Source: Bryobacterales bacterium
Lineage (GTDB): Bacteria > Acidobacteriota > Terriglobia > Bryobacterales > UBA6623
Reading direction: 5' to 3'
NCBI GenBank assembly: GCA_022824585.1
Contig: JAJDZN010000122.1
Span: 1 to 33,776, forward strand
DNA length: 33,776 nt
In this document: one piece after another, positions 24,757 through 31,906 of the stretch
Position numbering within the stretch: the first letter of the stretch is position 1
Layout of the letters: each line of letters opens with the position of its first letter
Program-made: the position numbers and the translations under genes
The notes under the pieces: generated by a model
Told to the model about the DNA's origin: nothing
Database searches by the model: none
Seen by the model: only the letters and a program-made list of their open reading frames with translations

Positions 24757-26706
24757 ATGGCTGTGACTGTGCTTTTGGCCATAGCGGGCGCGCTGCTGGG
24801 CGCACTGGCATGGGGACGGTTCTGGCCGTGGCCGGCACACGATCCCGTGCTGGCGCTGATCACGGTCCAATCGCCGGTTGCCTCCGAGTTGCTGCGCTGG
24901 GGATATGCGGCCAGTTGGATCTTGACGCCGTATTTTCTCGCGCTGCTGAGCGCGACAGTCGGAGGACTGCTGGTAGAGAAGCGCGCGCGCAAGGCCTCGG
25001 CGGCGTCGCTTCCGCTCTGGCCTCAGACCGAGGAGCCACAGATCGTGGTCGGGGAAACGCATCGCCGCACGCAGCCGGGACCCAGCCAGCAGCCGGGCTG
25101 GCTGGTCGTGCAGCGGCGAGGGCTCTACGCCGGGACGGCCGTCTTCGGGGCGGTGGGTTCTGGCAAGACGTCGTGTTGCATGTACCCGTTTGCGCGGCAA
25201 GTGCTGGGCTGGCACTCGGACGATCCCGAACTGCGGCCGGGCGGGCTGGTGCTGGAGGTGAAGGGAGACTTTTGCCATCAGGTGCGAGAGATTTTGCGCG
25301 AGCACGGCCGGGCCGACGACTATCTCGAGCTGAGCCTAAACGGGGACTGGTGCTACAACCCGCTGGAATGCGACTTGGACCCCTACTCGTTGGCCTACCA
25401 GATCGCGTCCCTGCTGAATCAGCTCTTCGGCAAGGGCAAGGAGCCGTTCTGGCAGCAGGCGTATACCAACTTGGTCAAGTTCGTGATCTTGCTCTTTCGC
25501 GTCTGCGATGGGTACGTCACGCTGCAGGACGTGTATCGAACCACTCTGGACGATGAATCGCTGCGGCGCAAGATCGACGCTGCGCGCGAGCGGCTCGACT
25601 TCTTCTCGGAAGTACGGCTCGGCCTCGAGCAGTACAAGCTGCACGAGCCAACTCTGCCAGACCGTAGCTGGGAATACGACGAGAAGACCGGCGAATGGTT
25701 TGTGCGGGGCGACCCGGAGCTGGTGCAAGTCTTGCAGGAGCGCAAGATCAAGTTTGAACAGAAAGAGCCCGAGCCGGCCGATTCCGCGCAGAGGCAGTTG
25801 CAAACCGTGGTCACGTGGTACCGGCATGATTGGAGCCAGCTCGACGAGCGTTTGCGCAGCTCGATCACCGAGGGCGTGAGCGTGTTTCTTTCGCTGTTCG
25901 ACCAGCCGGACGTGGCCGACGTATTCTGCCCGCCGCAGTCCGTCTACGGCGAGCCTCGCCCGCACCGCGGGCGCTGGGCGCTTCCACCGGTGGCGGAAGC
26001 GCTGGAGGAGGGCAAGGTGTTGGCGCTGAATCTCCCGGTCGGTGCCAATCCGGCTCTGGGACGGGCCATTGGCGTGATGCTCAAGCAGGATTTCCAGCGA
26101 TCAGTGCTGGGCCGCATACCACGCATGGCGAGCGAACCGCAGCGGCCGTGGCGCGACGTTGCATTCATCTGCGACGAGTATCAGCATTTCGCCACGGTCG
26201 GCGAGAGCGATCCTGGCGGGGACGAGAAGTTCTTCAGCCTGTCGCGTCAGGCGCGGCTGGTGGCGCTGGTGGCCACGCAGTCGATCAGCTCGCTGCGTTC
26301 TGCGTTGCCGGGAGAGTCGTGGCGGACACTGCTGCAAACATTTCGGACGCGCATCTTCCTTACCTTGTCCGACGAGTCCTCGTGCAAGCTTGCCTCCGAG
26401 GCCTGCGGGCAAGTCGAGCGGTTCAAGGAGCAGTACTCGATCTCGGAGTCTTCGCAGTCCGGCGTCGGCTTGCTCAGCGGCCGTGCCGGTGGAGGCAAGG
26501 GCACGTTTGGGGTGACCAAGTCGTACTCGTTGCGACGCGAGCCCGTGTTCCAGCCATCGGCCTTCGCGGAGTTGCGCAACGCGCAGGCGATTGTGGCGGC
26601 GTATGACGGGCGCAACCCTCTGCCGCCTACGTATTGCTATCTCAAGCCGTGGTATTTGCCAGTCGAGCTTGGCTACTTTCAAGCGGCGAAAGAGGGGAAG
26701 TTGTAG
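24757..26706 (+). CDS. Type IV coupling protein, VirD4/TraG/TraD family
   Basis: A 649-residue inner-membrane ATPase that brings the transferred DNA complex to the channel. Two N-terminal membrane helices (about 2-20 and 45-72) precede the nucleotide-binding domain with Walker A FGAVGSGKTS (130-139) and Walker B DVAFICDEYQHF (467-478), then VALVATQSISSLRSAL, the usual conserved motif. The large all-alpha insert and the C-terminal segment FQPSAFAELRNAQAIVAAYD fit TraM-recognition-type coupling proteins. It is the last gene of the operon, 56 bases after its neighbour. The ribosome site is weak. Confidence 0.9.
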   Translation: MAVTVLLAIAGALLGALAWGRFWPWPAHDPVLALITVQSPVASELLRWGYAASWILTPYFLALLSATVGGLLVEKRARKASAASLPLWPQTEEPQIVVGETHRRTQPGPSQQPGWLVVQRRGLYAGTAVFGAVGSGKTSCCMYPFARQVLGWHSDDPELRPGGLVLEVKGDFCHQVREILREHGRADDYLELSLNGDWCYNPLECDLDPYSLAYQIASLLNQLFGKGKEPFWQQAYTNLVKFVILLFRVCDGYVTLQDVYRTTLDDESLRRKIDAARERLDFFSEVRLGLEQYKLHEPTLPDRSWEYDEKTGEWFVRGDPELVQVLQERKIKFEQKEPEPADSAQRQLQTVVTWYRHDWSQLDERLRSSITEGVSVFLSLFDQPDVADVFCPPQSVYGEPRPHRGRWALPPVAEALEEGKVLALNLPVGANPALGRAIGVMLKQDFQRSVLGRIPRMASEPQRPWRDVAFICDEYQHFATVGESDPGGDEKFFSLSRQARLVALVATQSISSLRSALPGESWRTLLQTFRTRIFLTLSDESSCKLASEACGQVERFKEQYSISESSQSGVGLLSGRAGGGKGTFGVTKSYSLRREPVFQPSAFAELRNAQAIVAAYDGRNPLPPTYCYLKPWYLPVELGYFQAAKEGKL

Positions 26707-27811
26707 GCGATGCGGGACCCCGCCGGAACTGTAGGCAGGCGGCGGCGTAGGTGGTCGGACCCGCGGGCAGGCTGGTCGCCTCGGCTTTGGGCAGCCTGCT
26801 GCCGAATGCGTCCGCGGCCTCGCAGCGCCCTTGGCGAGTCGATAGTCGCGCCACAACTAACCACATCATCTGGTATGCCACGCATGAGCACGCCGGGTTG
26901 GGAACGTTGCGTGTTGCTAGGCCAGCCTCCCCGGGGGCCGTTTGCGCGGCCCCCGGGGGCTTCTTTGGTGTGAATTCCAGCAGGATCGGATCCCGCTGGT
27001 GAACCTTTCTGACGATCCGGCCGAGCCGGTTCCTCCGCGCCGAGCTCCAAGGCGCGTAGTAGCGCTCGGTGGTGGCCACGCTGCTGTGCCCGAGCAGCGT
27101 CGAGACGTCGCCCATCGACACGTCTGCGAGCAGCAGTTCGGCGGCGAAGGTGTCCCGCAGCCGGTGCGGGTGGAACCCCTCGATGCCGGCGGCCCGGGCC
27201 ACGGCGCGCAGGCGGCCGCGCCAGAACTTGGCTGCGGTCTCCGGTTGCGAACGGCCCGTCCAGAAGTAATGCTCCTGTCGGCCGGCGGCGGCCGTTTCGA
27301 GCGCGAGCGTCACTTCTTCGGGCAGGGCCACCGTCACCAGCTCCCCGCTATTGGCGCGCCGCAGGACCAGTTCCCCGCCCGGCTGGAGCGCGTCGCGGCG
27401 GAGCGTCGCAGCGTCGCGGATCGCGAGCCCGGAGTAGCGCAGCAGCAAGATCAGCGCCTGCTCTCTCGGCTTGGCGGCGGCGGCGCGAAGGAGCCTGCGG
27501 ACCTCGTCGACGGACAGGGGCAGTGTCGGCCGGGCTTCCGCCTTCGGCTTGCGGAAGCCGTTCACTGGCGACTGCGCGATCCAGCCTTCTTCCGCGGCAA
27601 ACGCGAAGAAGGCGTTTAACTGCTCGCGCCACTCGCGCATCGCCTGCTTGTCAATCGCGCCGATGGAATCGGATTCGCGTGTCTCGGCAAACGCTTGCAG
27701 CTGGCGGAAAAGCGATTCGTAGTTCGCCAGGGTCGATTTGCGGACGTTCCGGGCCCGCAGCTCGCGCAGGTAGGCCTCGCAGGCCTCGGCACAGGCCTCG
27801 GCAACGGTTAC
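26642..27811 (-). pseudogene. Tyrosine recombinase (integrase) without a normal start
   Basis: The frame from 27811 reads VTVAEACAEACEAYLREL, a normal integrase N-terminus, but the codon is GTA and no ATG, GTG or TTG lies in frame until the ATG in QAMREWREQ. The frame begins exactly over the TAA of the resolvase. The SAM-like domain also seems to miss about 15 residues between REWREQ and LNAFFAFAAEEGW. The catalytic residues are intact: SGLAIRDAATL (Arg), HPHRLRDTF (His/Arg), LLGHSSVATTERYY (His and Tyr). Conserved sequence ends near FTPKKPPGAA (about 26,950), yet the frame runs on 100 residues and overlaps the coupling-protein gene antisense. It may be decayed, or made only with the resolvase by frameshift or reinitiation. 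It is the candidate integrase of the conjugative element. Confidence 0.65.
26929..26966 (+). terminator. Strong hairpin after the conjugation operon
   Basis: CCCCGGGGGCCG (26929-26940), loop TTTGCG, CGGCCCCCGGGG (26947-26958), a perfect 12-bp stem followed by GCTTCTTT. It lies 222 bases after the coupling-protein stop and can end the plus-strand operon. It also lies within the antisense integrase frame. Confidence 0.55.
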
Positions 27812-28407
27812 GCGGCGCGCCCCCTGTGCTCCTGCCCGTCGAAGGCGTCGGGATCGCCGCCGGGGAACCAGCGGCGGATGACGTTGCGGCTGACGCCGAA
27901 GCGCTTGGCGATCTCGCCGCGCGGGATGCTCGCGTCCCGCAGCATGGCCTGCGCGATGCGTGCGTTTTCCGGGTCGTGGAACACCGACGGCCGCCCCCAG
28001 CGCCGCCCGGCGGCCTTGGCGGCGCGGTCTGACTCTTCGGTGCGCTCGCGCACCAGGTCGGCCTCGAACTCCGCCATGGCGCCGAAGACCGCGAAGACCA
28101 GCCGCCCGCCGGGCGTGGTGGTGTCGATCGCCTCGGTCAGCGAGACCAGCTGGCAGCCGCGCTCGTCGAGCTCGACCCCGATCCGGATCAGGTGGCGCAG
28201 GTTCCGGGCCAGCCGGTCGAACTTCCAGACCGCCAGCGCGTCGCCCGCGCGCAGGAATTCTAGGGCGGCCTTGAGCTGGGGCCGCGACTGGGCCCGGGCG
28301 CCGCAGCGGTCGGTGAAGACCTTGCCGCAGCCGCGCTGCTCCAGCGCCAGGAGCTGGTAGGCCGGGTCCCGCTCCGGGGTGGAGACCCTTGCGTAGCCGA
28401 CGAGCAC
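27808..28407 (-). CDS. Serine recombinase, resolvase/invertase family
   Basis: A 199-residue protein of standard small resolvase length. The catalytic domain starts LVGYARVSTPERDPAYQL with the nucleophile in ARVST (S9), followed by the conserved VWKFDRLARNLRHL and GAMAEFEADLVRERT (dimer helix). The C-terminus is a helix-turn-helix (GEIAKRFGVSRNVIRRWF). It is likely to resolve cointegrates or invert or excise DNA. GTG 28407 lies beside a nested palindrome that could be its site. The end of the gene (after FPGGDPDAFDG) may be a junction with the integrase. Confidence 0.9.
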   Translation of the reverse strand: MLVGYARVSTPERDPAYQLLALEQRGCGKVFTDRCGARAQSRPQLKAALEFLRAGDALAVWKFDRLARNLRHLIRIGVELDERGCQLVSLTEAIDTTTPGGRLVFAVFGAMAEFEADLVRERTEESDRAAKAAGRRWGRPSVFHDPENARIAQAMLRDASIPRGEIAKRFGVSRNVIRRWFPGGDPDAFDGQEHRGRAA

Positions 28408-28416
28408 CTAAAGCAC

Positions 28417-28541
28417 GCCCTGCCCGATATGTTGCCAGAGGGCCTTTTCGCCCGGCTTTGGGAGCGCGATATGACTGCTGCGGAGGCCTCCGCAGCGGTG
28501 CTTTCGGGCTGCGCCCAAAGGGATCGTTTTGTGGGCAGGGC
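28417..28541. promoter_or_regulatory. Nested inverted repeats between resolvase and SLATT genes
   Basis: A perfect 20-bp palindrome, GCTGCGGAGGCCTCCGCAGC (28477-28496), is surrounded by CTTTGGG/CCCAAAG (28456-28462, 28514-28520) and by GCCCTGCCC/GGGCAGGGC (28417-28425, 28533-28541). The 167-bp gap lies between divergent genes. It may be a resolution (res) site, an operator for both promoters, or both. Confidence 0.5.
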
Positions 28542-28574
28542 AAGTTCAACCGCTCGTGGCATAATGAGCGTGCA

Positions 28575-29081
28575 GTGACGAGCCGATTGCAATCCGGGGC
28601 GGTGTGGAAGAGCATGCTGCACTACGAGAGCCTGCAGCGCTACTACACGTTCGTGGGCGAGCGGCTGGCGCGCCGACGCCGCCGGCTGGCGCACGCGGTC
28701 CTGACCGCGTCATCGGGCGCGGCGCTGGCGCTGCTGGCGGGCCTGCCGCTCGTTGTGGGTCAGGCCCTGGCCTTGGCAGTGGCGGCGCTGACGATCTGGC
28801 TGGAACTGGCCGACTACTCGTCGAAGTCGGCGCGGAGCCTTGCTGTCGCGGCGGATCTGGGCCAGCTGGCGAGCGAGATGCACGCGCTGTGGATCAGCCT
28901 TGACGAGCTGGAGGCCGGCGAGGCCCGGCGGGCCTGGCTCGAATTGGACGCGCGGGCGGCCGAGGTGACGCGGCACGTCCCGGCCGAGCTGCTGAAGCAT
29001 CACTCCCTCCAGGACCGGGCCGAGGACGAAACCTATGGCTACTGGGCGGCAGGGCAAGCCGACGCCGTCGCGGAAGCGTGA
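28575..29081 (+). CDS. Two-helix membrane protein, SLATT-like
   Basis: A 168-residue protein from GTG 28575; an ATG at 28614 (MLHYESLQRYY) is an alternative start. An amphipathic basic helix (SLQRYYTFVGERLARRRRRL) leads into two membrane helices (about 40-58 and 62-78) joined by a short turn, followed by a long soluble helical region. This plan fits the SLATT domain group, membrane effectors or sensors often linked to nucleotide-second-messenger conflict systems. No cyclase or sensor gene is adjacent, so a defence role is only a suggestion. The 3' end overlaps a small proline-rich gene. A CATAAT sequence at 28560-28565 might be a -10. Confidence 0.55.
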   Translation: MTSRLQSGAVWKSMLHYESLQRYYTFVGERLARRRRRLAHAVLTASSGAALALLAGLPLVVGQALALAVAALTIWLELADYSSKSARSLAVAADLGQLASEMHALWISLDELEAGEARRAWLELDARAAEVTRHVPAELLKHHSLQDRAEDETYGYWAAGQADAVAEA

Positions 29082-29196
29082 GCTGCGGCTCGGCGGGCCG
29101 GTGCCGCCGCCGCGCAGGCCTCCGCCTCCGGAACCGCCGCGGCCGAAGCCTGGCCGGGGGCCGCTGCGAGAGACGGGGGCGGCAGCCTCGACCTGA
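29035..29196 (+). CDS. Small proline-rich protein overlapping the SLATT-like gene
   Basis: A 53-residue frame from ATG 29035 with GAGG 9 bases upstream. The start is basic (MATGRQGKPTPSRKRELRLG) and the middle proline-rich (GPVPPPRRPPPPEPP), ending ETGAAAST. It overlaps the preceding gene by 47 bases in another frame. Such short basic plus poly-proline proteins are plausible adaptors to the membrane protein, but no family was recognised. High GC could produce such a frame by chance, so confidence is limited. Confidence 0.4.
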   Translation: MATGRQGKPTPSRKRELRLGGPVPPPRRPPPPEPPRPKPGRGPLRETGAAAST

Positions 29197-29217
29197 AGCG
29201 AGCGCGAGGCGGGGGTG

Positions 29218-30408
29218 TCAGAGCGCTTTGCGGCGGCCCGGAGCACGGTCGGCGGCGAGAGAATCGCTCAGAGCGGCTCCTAGGCGATAGCTCTTAACTG
29301 CGTCGGGCACGCCCAGATTGAGGATTAGCACCTCCGAGATCCAAGCCGCGAAGGCCCTGCCCAGCGCACCTTGGCTCTCGCTTGGGGGCCAATTCTTCAG
29401 CGGCTCGGCAGCCGCCCGCAACGTCTCGGGATTGTCACAGCGCTGCAGGCGCCCCAGCAGGACCGCTAGGTACTCCTCACCTCCTGGGTCCGGACAGCGC
29501 CACAACTCAAGCAGCGGGCACTCCATCCTCGGGATGTCCCGCTCCTCCTTCAAGCTGCGCGCCCTGATCGCTTGCCCCACCTCGCCGACCGCCGTCCAAG
29601 GCCGCTTGCCGCTGTAGATGATCAGATGCTTCACGCGCGGCACGGTCGAGGCCGCATAGCCGGACTCCCGCGGCGGATTCTGGCTCAGGATCAGATACAT
29701 GCGCGCCGCTGCATGGAGCATTCTGAACGGCATGGACGAGTCGATCTCGGCTTGGCGTTCGACTAGCAGGTAGACGATCTCACCATCTGCTAGCGTAAAG
29801 CGCCAGACAGCGTCGGCCAAGCGCTGCCCTTGGCCGTCCGGAGCGACGAGGTTCGCGTTGCCGGCGTCAATCGCCACGACCTCGCGTTCGTCGATGCAGA
29901 GCAGTGGATAGGCCCGCAGCAGATGGCGGATAAAGGTCTGGTGGTGCACGAAGAGCTTGAAAGCGGAATCGCGCCGCAGGCCCTGATCGATGGCAGTCGT
30001 GGCGGGTTGTGGGAGTTGGGCCGGAAACGGTCGCAGCAGGCGGGATTGTAACGTAGCGAGAGAGGCTTGCGCCGGGACCTGCGAGGCCCGGCGTCGATAG
30101 CCGGTCCGAGGCCTATTCCCGTGCCGGCGCGGGCCGTTGAGCCAAGCGCTGGCGGCGTGCGCTCCGCCAACGGGCAGCGTATCTCGACCCGCCTGAGAGC
30201 TACCGCGCCGCCAGCGGCCGGTACATGTCTGACGGATGCGGTGTCTTCCTCGTTCTGGGCGCCACATCCAAGGCGTAAACCGGACTGCCATTTGCAGCAG
30301 GTCCAATCGGTTGACCGTTCCAGAAAGTCCGGTCCGCGCCAGCTTCCGGCGCCCCCTTTCGTATCCCCAATGAAGAATCGAGCGCGCGAGGCCGATGAGC
30401 TTCACCAC
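29218..30408 (-). CDS. Rpn-family (PD-(D/E)XK, transposase_31-like) protein, start unclear
   Basis: Recognisable sequence begins at about 29,973 with RRDSAFKLFVHHQTFIRHLL, matching the Rpn/YhgA start (D.A.K.LF.....V..LL). The nuclease core shows LADAVWRFTLADGEIVYLLV with its Asp and the ExQ motif in VERQAEIDSSMPFRML (in the family, D...E.Q S..D..M..R.L). It then continues to a helical C-terminus (PETLRAAAEPL, AWISEVLIL). Rpn proteins are DNA endonucleases that can promote RecA-independent recombination. The frame extends 145 residues upstream to 30408, but that part is Arg-rich and not family-like, and no ATG, GTG or TTG lies just before the domain. The gene may have lost its start or be partly degraded. 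Confidence 0.6.
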   Translation of the reverse strand: MVKLIGLARSILHWGYERGRRKLARTGLSGTVNRLDLLQMAVRFTPWMWRPERGRHRIRQTCTGRWRRGSSQAGRDTLPVGGAHAASAWLNGPRRHGNRPRTGYRRRASQVPAQASLATLQSRLLRPFPAQLPQPATTAIDQGLRRDSAFKLFVHHQTFIRHLLRAYPLLCIDEREVVAIDAGNANLVAPDGQGQRLADAVWRFTLADGEIVYLLVERQAEIDSSMPFRMLHAAARMYLILSQNPPRESGYAASTVPRVKHLIIYSGKRPWTAVGEVGQAIRARSLKEERDIPRMECPLLELWRCPDPGGEEYLAVLLGRLQRCDNPETLRAAAEPLKNWPPSESQGALGRAFAAWISEVLILNLGVPDAVKSYRLGAALSDSLAADRAPGRRKAL

Positions 30409-30447
30409 CAGCCAGTGAAGCTGGGAAGTTCGAGGATTAACGGCCCC

Positions 30448-31875
30448 TCAGGCCCATAACTCGTCGACTGGCCCGTAGGCGTCTTCATCCGATAGCGGCA
30501 CGTATCGGAAGCCCCGTCCGAGCGGGTCGTCGAGGCGGACCGTCGTCCAGTCGATTCCCAGCGCCGAGTAGACCGTTGCCTCGATGTCTTCCGGTCGGAT
30601 CTCGCGCTGCCTCGACCAGCCAAACTCGGTCGTGAATGATCCGGGCCCCCTCCCGCCGAGGTCATTGGTAGACCCGACCACGGTTCCGCCTTTGATGCCT
30701 CCGCCGGCAAGCACGAAGAACATCTGCAAGTAATGATCGCGCCCGTGCCGCGTGGACGAAAGAGGCCCGGGCGTGCGCCCGAACTCTCCGCAGGCCAGCA
30801 CGAGTGTTTCGTCGAGGCGCCCCGATGCGTCCAAGTCCTCGATGAGCGCCGCAAAGGCGGGATCGAAGACTGCCGTCCTCGAATAGATCGTGCCCTCCGT
30901 ATCGTCGTCCTGTGTCCCGTATATGTCGGTGTGGTGGTCCCAGCCGTTCAACTCCACCTGGATAAAGCGGGTGCCTTGGTCCTGCTCGATGATCTTCCTC
31001 GCCGTGAGCATGGCATCTCCGAAGCTCGTCGCACCGTAGCGCGCATGTTCCTCGTCCGTGTAGCTGAAGGCCGCGCTGACCGCCGGGTTGAACATCATCC
31101 GGCGAGCGTCGGCGTACATGCCCGAGAGGCCGGCCGCCCGCTCGCCGAACGGGGCGTTCCCCGATCGGAAGCCCGCTTCCATCTCGTCGAGAATTGCCCA
31201 TCGACGCCGAAAAACCTCCTGTCCCCGGGGGTGGTCCAAGATCTGCAGTCCCTCGGTGGACGGCTCGACCCGTAACGGCCCGAACCGCGGCGGGAAGTAC
31301 CCGGACCCCACGATGTTTCCCGCCCGCAGCGCAATGAAGCCCGGAAGCGTCTGGTACTGTGTCCGCTCGCGCTCTTTCTCCAAGGCCACGACGCTGCCGA
31401 TGTGAGGGGCGATTTGCCCCGTCACCGACGCCGGATCGCGGCCGGCCTGCACCCATGACTGTGCCAGCGGATGCGCGCGGGCCCAGGCCAGCCCCGAGCG
31501 GATGATGGCGATCTTGTCGAGCACCCTCGAAGTGTTGCCCAGCAACGCCATCGGGACTGTCACGCCGCCGAAAGTCTCCGGCTCAAACTCGGGGGGCGTC
31601 ACGCCTTGGAGGTACTTGAAGTCAAAGGTGTCGACGTGGCTGGGTGCGCCTCGCAGAAACACGAAGATGACGTTCCGCGCCGTGTTCTGGGTCAGAACCG
31701 ATCCGGCTGACACCGTCTCCCCGACAGCCGGGACGCCTAGGAGGAAGCTGCCCGCCAGCCCCGTCAGCGAGTCCCGGAAGAAGCACCGCCTCGTGAGGTG
31801 GGGACGTTCGAAGAATGTCGGATGCGATCGCTGCTGCCTGTGGACAACTCGCTCGAACCGTTCCCTCTCCGTCAT
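30448..31875 (-). CDS. DUF1501 protein, Tat-exported
   Basis: A 475-residue protein of the DUF1501 family (alkaline phosphatase/sulfatase-like fold). The N-terminus HLTRRCFFRDSLTGLAGSFLLG (from about 26) is a twin-arginine signal. Family blocks are FVFLRGAPSHVDTFDFK (71-87), ELNGWDHHTD (308-317) and VLACGEFGRTPG (359-370). ATG 31875 has a strong GGAGGAAGGC before it. It follows the DUF1549/DUF1553 gene by 31 bases, and this pairing is standard in Planctomycetota, Verrucomicrobiota and Acidobacteriota, where the pairs are thought to act on polysaccharide or sulfated substrates outside the cytoplasm. The exact reaction is unknown. Confidence 0.9.
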   Translation of the reverse strand: MTERERFERVVHRQQRSHPTFFERPHLTRRCFFRDSLTGLAGSFLLGVPAVGETVSAGSVLTQNTARNVIFVFLRGAPSHVDTFDFKYLQGVTPPEFEPETFGGVTVPMALLGNTSRVLDKIAIIRSGLAWARAHPLAQSWVQAGRDPASVTGQIAPHIGSVVALEKERERTQYQTLPGFIALRAGNIVGSGYFPPRFGPLRVEPSTEGLQILDHPRGQEVFRRRWAILDEMEAGFRSGNAPFGERAAGLSGMYADARRMMFNPAVSAAFSYTDEEHARYGATSFGDAMLTARKIIEQDQGTRFIQVELNGWDHHTDIYGTQDDDTEGTIYSRTAVFDPAFAALIEDLDASGRLDETLVLACGEFGRTPGPLSSTRHGRDHYLQMFFVLAGGGIKGGTVVGSTNDLGGRGPGSFTTEFGWSRQREIRPEDIEATVYSALGIDWTTVRLDDPLGRGFRYVPLSDEDAYGPVDELWA

Positions 31876-31906
31876 GCCTTCCTCCGTGCGCCGGATCGCA
31901 TCCCGC

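Noticed and set aside
27820..27826. Programmed frameshift at the GGGGG run between resolvase and integrase
   Set aside because: The run is not a standard slippery heptamer, and the resolvase reads to a normal stop; decay or sequence error is as likely.
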